The position numbers and the translations under genes are program-made. 64,000 nt of DNA, from NCBI GenBank assembly GCA_030068145.1, contig JAPJBO010000991.1, positions 16,503 through 80,502 of the forward strand, read 5' to 3'. The notes below the pieces were generated by a model. That model ran no database searches. It was not told the DNA's origin and saw only the letters and a program-made list of their open reading frames with translations. This document shows, one piece after another, positions 10,941 through 19,596 of this stretch. The first letter of the stretch is position 1, and every line of letters begins with the position of its first letter. The stretch is from Diplonema papillatum. Its lineage: Eukaryota > Euglenozoa > Diplonemea > Diplonemida > Diplonemidae.

Positions 10941-11183
10941 CGCTTCCCCACCCCCAAGCCTCTCCGGCCAGTCAGAAACTTTAAGTTGCTGATCTGCATG
11001 ATACCGCTGGCAAAGCGCGAGACATGACATCACCGCAACCCCGAACGAGAAACTGAGCAAGATCTGGTGTTCAAAGCTGCTTTGCGCTTCAAACGTGGCA
11101 TGCTTCAACAAACCCAATACCATACACACAGGAGGGGACAAAGGAAGAAGGCAAGCACCGGGAAGTGCCTGCGAATCCCCCTC

Positions 11184-11585
11184 ATGGCGGGGGTATCCGG
11201 CAGGTTATGTAGATGCCCGTTCCGCCTCGCACGCTGGGCGTCGACGTCGGCCGCCGAACCCGCCGCGCCGCCCCCCAGCACGATACCGCCTCCGGCGATC
11301 ATCGTGCCGACCGAGCCGATGTACCTCAGCTTTTCGGGCGGCCAGAGCGACGTGCTGCGCGGGCTCGGCTTGCACAAAGTAGCGCCCGGCGCCGAGATAG
11401 GCTCGGGCCTCTGGGGCCGCGAGGTCGAGTGCCCGCCGAAAACGCTGGCGGAGGCGCGGCGCAGGAGGCTGCCGGCCCCGTTTCGCTGGGACTTCGAAGG
11501 CCCGCCGCCGCCGCTCGACGTGAAGGAATACACCGAGGAAATGCTCGAGCTGCACGCGGACACGCACAGCCCGGCCGAGGTGTGA
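11184..11585 (+). CDS. Small hypothetical protein with mitochondrial-type presequence
   Basis: 133 residues from ATG 11184. The frame is open further upstream to 11067, but the 11184 start gives MAGVSGRLCRCPFRLARWAST, an Arg-rich, acid-free amphipathic N-terminus typical of mitochondrial targeting (inference). Then a Pro/Ala linker, a core around PMYLSFSGGQSDVLRGLGL, a basic AEARRRRLPAPFRWDF segment and an acidic tail ending PAEV-stop. I do not recognise a family; a subunit of a mitochondrial complex would fit its size. A partial copy sits 370 bases upstream (10813-10940). Confidence 0.6.
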   Translation: MAGVSGRLCRCPFRLARWASTSAAEPAAPPPSTIPPPAIIVPTEPMYLSFSGGQSDVLRGLGLHKVAPGAEIGSGLWGREVECPPKTLAEARRRRLPAPFRWDFEGPPPPLDVKEYTEEMLELHADTHSPAEV

Positions 11586-11812
11586 CCAACATCGTGTTCT
11601 TTTACATAAGCGCCAGCCGCTCGGAGGTCGCCGTCGCGTGTGCAGTGTCGGTCGCTGGCCGCCATGGTGGAACAGTTCTCGGACGCAGAACGGGACGAGC
11701 GAGCCTCCTTGCCTTGGTAGCTGTGATTGGTTGTGGAAGCAGGGAGCAGCAGTACGTAAGGAACGTCCAGGTGAGTGACGCCACCTCCCCAAGTGATGTT
11801 GCGCGGAGCTTG

Positions 11813-11930
11813 TTGAAAGGAAATGCTGCCTGACAAAGAACAGAAGGGATCCCAAGTGCTGTAACTAGTGTGTTGAACGGACGTGAGGTCATGCGGGTCT
11901 ACCCCTACACGACAAATCACACAAACACAA
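11813..11930 (+). repeat. Dispersed repeat R2
   Basis: About 118 bases with the landmarks ggaaatgctgcc, gatcccaagtgctgtaac, gttgaacggacgtg, gcgggtctacccctacac. A second copy lies at 38686-38808 with about 85% identity by eye. No coding frame is shared. Confidence 0.75.
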
Positions 11931-12457
11931 TGACTGCCTTGACACCCTTCAAACTTGACTTTTTCTTTGAACCAACCACACCCTGAAGGCTGTGTGAAGT
12001 TTTCTAATCGAGTTTCGTGGTGCATCAACTCCTCCCTCAGTGAAACTGTGAGAGCGGCCCACGGTGTTCCGAACTTACAAGTGGTTTCACTTGAGGTTTA
12101 ACTGTATTGCCGTCTGATTACCCATTTAGTTTCTGTGTTACAGTGTTTATAGCAGCGTACTACACGAAACTTACCGAGTTTCGCTACTGCACAAAAGAAA
12201 TAAATCTCCGTACTATTTTCTGCCGCCGCACTCGAATCGTTTTGAATGCAAACACGGCTCCGTTTTACTCCCGTATCTGCGGGGATGACGACAACTACTA
12301 CAGCGTGTGAATCCTCGTGACGTAAATAGTGAGTCCAAGGAAAATAGGAAAGGGGGAAGGGTTTGGCAGAGAACGTGGAGTTGTAGCCCCCTTTCACCAC
12401 GTCTTCTATGTCCCGTGTTCGAGCCGCAGTCTTTCTCCGTAGTAGTACGGGATAGTA

Positions 12458-12530
12458 GTGGGGCGACCGGATACTCCTCGGAGAGATGGTCCCTGCACTC
12501 TAACTCGTCTCTCTCTCTCTCTCTCTCTTT
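12458..12530 (+). repeat. Dispersed repeat R4
   Basis: Second copy of the block at 3622-3681 and 40096-40160, ending in a (CT)n run. Confidence 0.6.
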
Positions 12531-12632
12531 CTTTCTCTGGCCTCCTGAGCATCATCTTTCCGATTCAAGATGTTCTCGTCGCCACCGATTCGTTTCTCCG
12601 TTGTTGGATCTCGACGAGCGCGATCCGCCTAC

Positions 12633-12741
12633 CACGTTTGGGTTAGAATGCAAAGAATCTGTGGCATAATCTGCATCGCCGACGGCGCGGTTATCTCTTC
12701 GCACGTGATGTGTCATGCTTTCGCCTCTTTAGCTCGTCTTG
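12633..12741 (+). repeat. Dispersed repeat R3
   Basis: Landmarks gttagaatgcaaagaatc, ctgtggc, cgcggttatctcttcgcac, gtcatgctttcgcctc. A second copy is at 38211-38309 with a short deletion. R2 and R3 occur together here and at 38.2-38.8 kb, but in the opposite order. Confidence 0.75.
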
Positions 12742-13155
12742 ATCGGAAGGAGGCTAGAGAGTACAACTTTTTTGTTGAACGCTTACGCCCGCCACTGAAC
12801 TCAGATTCACCTGTGTTTCGTGTGGGCTACAGCACATTTACCTCCTTTGATCTATCGCAACTAGCAGTCTCCTCAAGCATTTCCTACGAAGTAGGTGCTT
12901 ATGCAAAACACAAAAGAAATTGGATGAATTTGCGGCCCGCAACACAGCAGTCATACTGTCCGTTTGCGCGCGAGTCCGCTATCAGGAGCCCAGCGGGAAA
13001 GCAACAGAATGGGCCACTTGGCTAATGCACGAGATCAAGTCTAGCTCGAAGATACGATACCACAAAGCATTTTTTTGGGAACCCCACCGATCACCACAAG
13101 CACGCACTAAGCTGAACTTCACAAGCATAACGTCGAAAACACAAAAAAACTGCAG
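12742..13155. other. No gene assigned; possible upstream exon of the PIN gene
   Basis: A short frame around 12920-13025 (FAARNTAVILSVCARVRY) could be coding, but no splice donor with a matching frame convinced me. The next exon's acceptor is at 13155. Confidence 0.25.
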
Positions 13156-14679
13156 GTCTTGCTGCTGATGCTGCGGTCTTACCCGCATATCCACGTCGTA
13201 GGCGACGCGGCAGCGCTGTTCATTCTGAAGTACCACGAGCTCGCGGAGGAGAACGGGCGGGCGGGCAAGAAAAGCGACTACTTTGCGTCGAAGGTGTACC
13301 CGCTGTTCGTGTATTTGACCCGGCTGGCGGACACCACCATCGGCCCGCAGCCGCTGCGCGCGATGGAGCTGTATTTGGAGCACGCGGTTGCGCGCGCGGA
13401 AGTGTCGCAGAACTACGCGAACTACTTCATCCAGAACCTGAAGACGACGCAGGAGACCGCTCTTGAGCTGATCAAGCTCGACCACAAGCTCGCCCGCGGC
13501 TCCTTTAAGGACGCCCTGCACGCCTTTAACGACGACGACGAGCTGGACCTCAGGGTGTTCACCTTCCTGACGCACCACTGCCCGAACTTCTTCAACGTTT
13601 TCCCCCGGCAAACGGCCGGGAAACGCGACGAGTTCCTCGAAGCGATGCGCACGAACGAAGCCATTTACGTCCTCCACCCGAGCTATCTGCTGCAGATCAG
13701 CGACAAGGAGCAGACCGCGCTCGCGAAGGCGAAGCAGCTGGTCTCGCTGCTGGAGAGCGACGACGACAACGAGACGCTGCTGATACCGTACGTGACGTTC
13801 CACGAGTTGCTGCTCGCGTCGGTGGACGCGCGGGACGGGGACGACCTGTCGCTGGCGATCGCGTACCTCGCCGAGAAGTGCAGCAGGAGGGATTCGAAAG
13901 TGCGGTTCGTCTGGCCGTCCGAGACGATATCCCCGCTCGCGTCGTACCGGCGCCACAACGCTTCCCTCGACAACGCCGACGACCGCATCCTGACCTTCTG
14001 CACGTGGCTCGACCGGAAGCTTCCTCCCCTCACCGAACACACCCTGCGCGAGCACGACGAAGAGCTCGAAGCATCGGAGCTTCGTTTATTCCGCGCCTAC
14101 ATGACCGGCTACAACAAGTCGAAGGTGCACCAGCTCCTCACGGGCGGACCGAAAGCCATCCGCGGCGTGATCAAAAAAACCGACGAGCTCCCTCAAGAAC
14201 CGCAGCAAGGCGTCGTCCTCCTGTGTACAGACGCCGACATCCAAAAGCACAGCCGCGCCATCGGGCTGTGGTGCGAGCCCGCCGGCGACGTGCACCGGCA
14301 GCTCAACGAGCAGCGGCAGCACAAAAAAACGCAGTGGTACCGGTTCACCGACGGGCTCTCGAGCGGCGAGCGGGCGAGCAGACGCGCGGCGCAGCAGGGC
14401 AGCCGCGCGCCGAAGCCCCGCGCCCGGACCGGCCCGGTCCGGCAGCAGCAGGCGCCGGGGCCGCGGCCGAAGTGGCGCCGGAAGCCGCCGCCTGCGGCGG
14501 CGGGCGGGAACCGGGCGAAGCGGCCGCAGCGCGCGTCTCCCTTCAGGTGGAAGCGGAAGGCCAAGCCGTCGTCGTCGTCGCGTCCGCTGGTGTCCGCCAA
14601 GAAGCGGGACCCCCAGGCAACTTGGAAGCCGCAAGCTCCTGCTTCGGATTCGACTGGTCCCGCGATGGACTCTGTCTAG
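13156..14679 (+). CDS. PIN-domain protein, 3' exon (first catalytic Asp replaced)
   Basis: The frame is open from an acceptor-like actgcag ending at 13155 and has no good ATG near, so an upstream exon is likely. Numbering from codon 13159: residues 1-160 are a helical region I do not recognise; residues about 168-370 have PIN ribonuclease landmarks in order: YVLHPSYLL (strand 1), IPYVTFHELL with E216, DDRILTFC (D274, D275), VLLCTDADI (D358). PIN nucleases use four acidic residues; the first, normally in a VLDT-type motif, is His173 here. The tail (residues 380-506) is Arg/Pro/Ser-rich, likely disordered and RNA-binding. The arrangement resembles Swt1-like PIN proteins. Its 3' end is copied many times downstream. 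PIN call is probable; activity is doubtful. Confidence 0.6.
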   Translation, partial: VLLLMLRSYPHIHVVGDAAALFILKYHELAEENGRAGKKSDYFASKVYPLFVYLTRLADTTIGPQPLRAMELYLEHAVARAEVSQNYANYFIQNLKTTQETALELIKLDHKLARGSFKDALHAFNDDDELDLRVFTFLTHHCPNFFNVFPRQTAGKRDEFLEAMRTNEAIYVLHPSYLLQISDKEQTALAKAKQLVSLLESDDDNETLLIPYVTFHELLLASVDARDGDDLSLAIAYLAEKCSRRDSKVRFVWPSETISPLASYRRHNASLDNADDRILTFCTWLDRKLPPLTEHTLREHDEELEASELRLFRAYMTGYNKSKVHQLLTGGPKAIRGVIKKTDELPQEPQQGVVLLCTDADIQKHSRAIGLWCEPAGDVHRQLNEQRQHKKTQWYRFTDGLSSGERASRRAAQQGSRAPKPRARTGPVRQQQAPGPRPKWRRKPPPAAAGGNRAKRPQRASPFRWKRKAKPSSSSRPLVSAKKRDPQATWKPQAPASDSTGPAMDSV

Positions 14680-14761
14680 CAGATTTGGCTGCATACCGGA
14701 TTGGCAAATTGACGGATTGACTGAGGTAGCCAGTCAACCTTCTCGCCGACCGTTTCCAGCC

Positions 14762-15258
14762 GCAACCCACCAAGAACTGCAGCAAGGCGTCATCCTCCTG
14801 TGTACAGACGCCGACATCCAAAAGCACAGCCGCGCCATCGGGCTGTGGTGCGAGCCCGCCGGCGACGTGCACCGGCAGCTCAACGAGCAGCGGCAGCACA
14901 AAAAAACGCAGTGGTACCGGTTCACCGACGGGCTCTCGAGCGGCGAGCGGGCGAGCAGACGCGCGGCGCAGCAGGGCAGCCGCGCGCCGAAGCCCCGCGC
15001 CCGGACCGGCCCGGTCCGGCAGCAGCAGGCGCCGGGGCCGCGGCCGAAGTGGCGCCGGAAGCCGCCGCCTGCGGCGGCGGGCGGGAACCGGGCGAAGCGG
15101 CCGCAGCGCGCGTCTCCCTTCAGGTGGAAGCGGAAGGCCGAGCCGTCGTCGTCGTCGCGTCCGCTGGTGTCCGCCAAGAAGCGGGACCCCCAGGCAACTT
15201 GGAAGCCGCAAGCTCCTGCTTCGGATTCGACTGGTCCCGCGATGGACTCTGTCTAGCA
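14762..15258 (+). pseudogene. 3' echo 1 of the PIN gene, nearly identical
   Basis: Repeats 14200-14679 with only a few substitutions (for example Lys to Glu before the Ser run near the end) and keeps the frame to the same PAMDSV-stop. It lacks the first 340 codons and begins within the second half of the PIN domain, so it cannot encode a full protein. It is a very recent duplication. Confidence 0.9.
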
Positions 15259-15299
15259 GCTGATTACCGGGTTGGCGAATTGACGGATTGACAGGTGGG

Positions 15300-15495
15300 G
15301 TGACCACCAGTTGACCTTGGTCTCCCTTCAAGTAGAAGCGGAAGGCCAAACTGTCGTCGTCGTCGCGTCCGCTGGTGTCCGCCAAGAAGCGGGATCTCCA
15401 GGCAACTTGGAAGCCGCAAGCTCCTGCTTCGGATTCGATTGGTCCCGCGATGGACTCTGTCAAGCAGCTGATTACCGGATTGGCGAATTGACGGA
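15300..15495 (+). pseudogene. 3' echo 2 of the PIN gene
   Basis: Contains only the last 55-60 codons and about 40 bases of 3' flank (ttgacggattgac). The frame to the end is still open. Confidence 0.85.
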
Positions 15496-15519
15496 TTGAC
15501 TGGTGGGGTGACCGCCAGT

Positions 15520-15715
15520 TAGCGCTGGTCTCCCTTCAAGTAGAAGCGGAAGGCCACACTGTCGTCGTCGTCGCGCCTGCTGGTATCCGCCAAGAAACGG
15601 GATCCCCAAGCAACTTGGAGGCCGCATGCCCCTGCTTCGGATTCGACGGGCCCCGCGATGGACTCTGTGTAGTAGATTTGGCTGCATACCGGATTGGCAA
15701 ATTGACGGATTGACG
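15520..15715 (+). pseudogene. 3' echo 3 of the PIN gene
   Basis: Again the last 55-60 codons plus flank, with more substitutions than echo 2. The final codon becomes TAG one residue early (GACTCTGTGTAG). Confidence 0.85.
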
Positions 15716-16025
15716 GAGGTAGCCAGTCAACCTTCTCGCCGACCGTTTCCAGTCGCAACCCCCCAAGAACCGCAGCAGTCATCCTCCTGTGCACGGATGG
15801 CGACATCCAAAAGCACAGCCGCGCCATCGGGCTGTGGTGCGAGCCCGCCGGCGACGTGCACCGGCAGCTCAACGAGCAGCGACAGCACAAAACGACGAAG
15901 GTTACCCGGAGACTAAAATCCCGGATTCTCAAGCGAACTATAACTACAAAAAAAAAAAACGCAGTGGTGCCGGTTCAGCGACGGGCTCTCGAGCGGCGAG
16001 CGGGCGAGCAGACGCGCGGCGCAGC
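15716..16025 (+). pseudogene. 3' echo 4 of the PIN gene, split by a retroposon
   Basis: Starts with the same junction found in front of echo 1 (agccagtcaaccttctcgcc), so it was copied from echo 1 and not from the parent. It covers the LCTDADI to QRQHK codons, is interrupted at about 15890-15958 by an A-tailed insert, then resumes (GLSSGERASRR codons) to 16025. Confidence 0.8.
15890..15958 (+). mobile_element. Short A-tailed retroposon (about 55 nt plus A-run)
   Basis: It interrupts echo 4 between cagcacaaaa and acgcagtgg, with a short direct repeat (about acaaaacg) on each side and an A11-12 tail at its 3' end. The body (cccggagac, taaaatcccggattctcaag, cgaacta) recurs at 62757-62815. The source RNA is unknown. 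Confidence 0.65.
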
Positions 16026-16134
16026 TGCAGCTCTAGGGACTGGGGATGGACCTGATAGACCGTGGTGGACCGTGATTCACTGTGAGAAACAGCGGCAGGC
16101 ACTTCGATGCAGTTTCAAGAGATGGGGACGGACC
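16022..16134 (+). repeat. Dispersed repeat R5
   Basis: Landmarks gcagctctagggact, ggatggacctgatagacc, gtggtggaccgtgattcac, cacttcgatgcagtttc. Copies at 39440-39594 (about 95% by eye), a diverged one near 38520-38590 and one on the minus strand at 30726-30795. Confidence 0.8.
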
Positions 16135-16139
16135 GCATA

Positions 16140-16415
16140 TAGGGCGAAGCGCCGCGTGTCCCTTCAGGTGGAAGCGGAAGACCAAACCGTCGTCGTCGTC
16201 GTGTCCGCCAAGAAACGGGATTCCAGGCAACTTGGAAGCCTCAGGACCCTGCTGCGGATTCGACAGGCCCCACGATGGACTCTGTCTGATAGATTCGGCC
16301 GGGTACCGGGATTGGCGACTTGCCGCCAACGTGGGAGCGCAAACCCCTGCTTCTGATTCGACCGGCTCCACGATGGGACTCAGCCTGATAGACTTGGCTG
16401 GATTGACTGCGCACA
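16140..16415 (+). pseudogene. 3' echoes 5 and 6 of the PIN gene
   Basis: 16140-16330 repeats the last 50 codons (SPFRWKRK to AMDSV) with an internal deletion; 16330-16415 is a still shorter, more diverged piece (gattcgaccgg, ccacgatgg, gactc). These are the most decayed members of the row. Confidence 0.7.
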
Positions 16416-16829
16416 CGACCGGCATCAAGCGAAGAAGCTGAAACAGTTCCTTCGGCCCGCAGGTCATATCAGCTCGGTCTTTTTAGTCGAAGCTGGCACA
16501 TGCACCGAGCACAACCTATCTCGTTTTCTTTCGGAACGTAGGTCGATGGCTCGAGCAAACATCTTTCTCAAAATGAAACGGACCCCCCGAAAAGGGCGTT
16601 TCCCTGGGCAGCGCCAAAAGAACGTGGAACGGACGGCGTTATTATGATCATCTCTCGCAGGGCATTTCGCTTTCTCGCCTCGTTGTGCCCCTCGTTCCCT
16701 TCCGCGTAGGAAGCCATATACTCTGCGCTTTCAGTTCTTACCCGTCATCATCGGCCGTAGCTGAGAATGCCTGGACCCGCTCTCTCCATGCTCCGTGAGG
16801 CTGGAGTTAAGAAGGGTGTGCCCGAGTCA
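16416..16829. other. No gene recognised
   Basis: Unique-looking intergenic sequence. Confidence 0.35.
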
Positions 16830-17402
16830 CACGCGGTGAACACCAGCAGTTTTTGCTCGAGCTAAAGTCCGGCCTCAAGTGCGGGTGTGACCACACCCGG
16901 GAATAGGGTGTGCACACTCTATTGCACGGTGAACTCCAGCAACTTTTGCTCGAGCCAAAGTCTGGCCTCAAGTGCGGGTGTGACCACACCGGAAATAGGG
17001 TGTGCACACTCTGTTGCACGGTGAACTCCAGCAACTTTTGCTCGAGCTAAAGTCCGGCCTCAAGTGCGGGTGTGGCCACACCCGGAAATAGGGTGTGCAC
17101 ACTCTATTGCACGGTGCACTCCAGCAACTTTTGCTCGAGCTAAAGTCTGGCCTCAAGTGCGGGTGTGACCACACCGGAAATAGGGTGTGCACACTCTATT
17201 GCACGGTGAACTCCAGCAACTTTTGCTCAAGCTAAAGTCCGGCCTCAAGTGCGCGTGTGACCACACCCGGAAATAGGGTGTGAAATAGCGGAAATAGGGT
17301 GTGCACCCCCTATTTCACACCGTGTGTGGCACACCCTATGGCACACCCGCTTTTGGAGAGTCTGGTTTCACTCGAACAAAAGTTGCTGGAGTTCACCGTG
17401 CT
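16830..17402. repeat. 92-93-bp satellite related to a foldback element
   Basis: Five head-to-tail units (ggtgaactccagca landmarks at about 16835, 16928, 17020, 17113, 17205) followed by an inverted end (gttgctggagttcaccgtg at 17384-17402). Units carry gtgtgcacac and gtgtgaccacacc palindromes. The unit and its inverted end match the 237-bp TIR element at 29140-29376, so the array is an expanded version of that element. Confidence 0.85.
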
Positions 17403-17460
17403 CCCAAAAAGCGGGTGCGCTACAACCAAAACGCGCGTACATCCGCACCCGAAAGCGGGT

Positions 17461-17486
17461 GCCAGAAGCTGTGCGAGATCCAATCC
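17461..17486 (+). pseudogene. Left fragment of an upstream E2 gene echo
   Basis: The 25 bases coding QKLCEIQS in the E2 gene (20972-20996) occur here exactly (cagaagctgtgcgagatcc and onward). The following codons continue at 20607-20652, on the far side of the LINE pieces. Confidence 0.75.
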
Positions 17487-17589
17487 AAGAAGCGAGAAGG
17501 GGAACCAGCACCAGCACCGGAAAAGGGAAAAGGGTTTGAAAAAGAAAGAGGAAAGGATGAACAACTCCACCTGTTCGCCAGCGTCACTT

Positions 17590-18034
17590 TCTGTCGCCTG
17601 GAAGCCGCCGTGATGCTCAGCTTGCTCCCTCTTACCAGAGCTGCGAATTGGCAATTCCCGTCCTTCTCCACCGACACGCGCTTTGCGGCCAGCGCCTCGG
17701 CCACACTATCAATATCTTCGTCGTCGCTCTCCGCTCGCGTTAGCTGATGACGTTGAGCGGCCTTGGACCCGGCCGATTGGGGTTTTGGATTGTCGCCGCG
17801 TCGGGCTGGCGTGGTTTGGTTGTCGGCTGGTGATGTTGGGAGTTGTCCAAGGCCAAGGGTGCCTTCCGGCGATGGGGCTTGTTGTGTCGCCCTTGTCGCA
17901 CTTGGTTTGTTTGCCAGGTGTAGATCGGCGCCCCGGTCAGTGTGCACAGTCTTCGGTCGTCGGTTGTTTGGATCTGATGATGATACTGATGTTGATGATG
18001 ATGATTTTGTTGCCGACGGTTCTCGTTTACACAC
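17590..18034 (-). CDS. Truncated second ORF of a LINE-like element, start of an OTU-type protease domain
   Basis: Minus-strand frame beginning MCKREPSATKSSSS at 18034, just after the stop of the 18068-19261 ORF. After a Ser/Pro-rich stretch, AAKRVSVEKDGNCQFAAL appears at about 17640-17690. DGNC followed by a hydrophobic helix is the nucleophile motif of OTU cysteine proteases, a domain found in some retroelement polyproteins (family knowledge). The similarity stops soon after, and the sequence then runs into the E2 echo fragment at 17486. This is the 5' part of an ORF2 cut off at its 3' side. Confidence 0.45.
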
Positions 18035-18067
18035 TTCTCCGACACCCTGTCCAGGACGCCCGGGGCC

Positions 18068-19261
18068 CTACTTCTCAATTGGACTGTATCGGTTGGCGCC
18101 GGTGGACATCATGTCCACAAGGGACTGCTGCTTCCCGCTTCCCTTGGCACCCTTGGCTTTCCCGGCCTTCTTTGTAACCTCGCTCATCTGCCGGAGCAGC
18201 TCGGCCTCTTGCTCTTCCGCTTCCTTCTTCGCTGCTTGTTTCTTCCCCTTCTTGCTCGTTTGCGACGATGTCTGGCTTGAAAGAGGCTGACGTGGAGGTT
18301 CGTCGTCAGGAGGTGAAACGGGTGCGGGCGCGGGATTGCCGATTGCTGGCGCTGGAGGCGCTTCACTCGGGATCCTGCGCATCGATTCGATTCGCGCGTT
18401 CGTTTCGTCTTCGAACGCGAGTAAGCGGCGTTCGACGTCCCCCATCCAGAGCAGCTGCTGTTTGTACGTTTCGTCGTACCGCTCCTTCGCTATCTGGGTC
18501 TGGGCTTCCGCCCACTTCAGAAACCGCTGCTCGTACGAGTGCTCCCATGTCGCTCGCGCCACGGCCCGTTCCTTCTCCCACGCTTGGCGTTGCTGCTTCT
18601 GCTGTTGGGCCCAAGCTTCCCAGGCAACTGCGGTCTCCGCGCCGGTGGGTACTGCATCCTGCTGCATCTCGACGTCCGACTCGGCTTTGGCAGTCGGTTG
18701 CAACTCGTCAAGCTGCTGTTGGAGCCTCGCCACTTGCCTCTTCCTTGCCTCGGTGTGCGCTTTCACCGCCGTGCGCCACTCTCTCTCGCCCTCCTTCTTT
18801 CCGAACTCCGAGACAAACTCGGCCTTCGTGTACCTCGGCCCCCGAGGGATGTTGTTGTCAGGGAGGCGTAGCGGGTGTTCCGGCGCTGCGAGGCGCTCGA
18901 TGTGGCCTTTGAGCCGCTGGACCTTCTCCCGCCTCAGCTCCTCTTGGCGCTGTTTTTCCCGCTCTTCCAGGTCGACCACGTCGGCCTCCTCGTCTCCCAC
19001 CCGCACCCTCGTCACCGGCGGCGGGGTGGCGGCTTCGATGATAGCGACACCGCGCCTCATCCTCACGCGCGCCCCCGCCCATCCGAGCTGTTCAATGACA
19101 GCCTCGTACGCCCCTGCCCTGCCTTTGAGTCCTCCCAAATGTAGAGAGAACTGCCTGAAGACAGGCAAGTGCACCACACGTACCACTGGCATGGGCTGTT
19201 GGTCACCCGAAGCTCTGGCACCGGGTTCCAGGGGAACCGCGTGGAGGTCGCCCGTGCTCAT
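18068..19261 (-). CDS. LINE-like ORF1, coiled-coil protein
   Basis: 397 residues from ATG at 19261 (minus strand). Residues about 110-170 and 200-330 are long charged helices (EEREKQRQEELRREKVQRL; many Gln/Glu/Arg), followed by a Pro/Ser linker and a Lys/Glu-rich C-terminus. It lies directly upstream, on the minus strand, of the OTU-containing frame, as ORF1 lies before ORF2 in LINEs. No zinc knuckle is visible. Interpretation as a retroelement ORF1 rests on position and composition only. Confidence 0.45.
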   Translation of the reverse strand: MSTGDLHAVPLEPGARASGDQQPMPVVRVVHLPVFRQFSLHLGGLKGRAGAYEAVIEQLGWAGARVRMRRGVAIIEAATPPPVTRVRVGDEEADVVDLEEREKQRQEELRREKVQRLKGHIERLAAPEHPLRLPDNNIPRGPRYTKAEFVSEFGKKEGEREWRTAVKAHTEARKRQVARLQQQLDELQPTAKAESDVEMQQDAVPTGAETAVAWEAWAQQQKQQRQAWEKERAVARATWEHSYEQRFLKWAEAQTQIAKERYDETYKQQLLWMGDVERRLLAFEDETNARIESMRRIPSEAPPAPAIGNPAPAPVSPPDDEPPRQPLSSQTSSQTSKKGKKQAAKKEAEEQEAELLRQMSEVTKKAGKAKGAKGSGKQQSLVDMMSTGANRYSPIEK

Positions 19262-19301
19262 CTTTTCGTTAGTGATTTTGTGTGTAGTGTGGATTTTTCC
19301 C

Positions 19302-19303
<2 letters not shown>

Positions 19304-19356
<53 letters not shown>
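19304..19356. repeat. (TG)n microsatellite
   Basis: About 26 TG units. On the minus strand this is (CA)n at the 3' end of the RNase H-bearing element and immediately before the ORF1-bearing element. Confidence 0.95.
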
Positions 19357-19357
<1 letters not shown>

Positions 19358-19596
19358 GTAGACCTGTTTTCACGTGTTGCCTCCCTGTGCGAGAGGCGTC
19401 CACGACTCCTTCAGTTTCAAGTAACCGCCGATGCTCCCGCAGGTTGCGAGTGGGGGTCCGTGTTCAACTGGGGGTGGTGCCTTGAACAGCACCTCGCGAT
19501 CCCTTCGTTGTCTTCTTCGCACTCGCCGCAGCGCCCCAGTCTGTGGATCGAGCAGTATAGCATCCGCGGCCTTAGTCTCCTTCATGGTGGTGTTGT

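Noticed and set aside
12570-13025. A 151-codon open frame as an exon
   Set aside because: It covers dispersed repeat R3. Only the last part could be coding and no splice site supports it.
16830-17290. CRISPR-like array
   Set aside because: Units are contiguous without variable spacers, and the context is eukaryotic.
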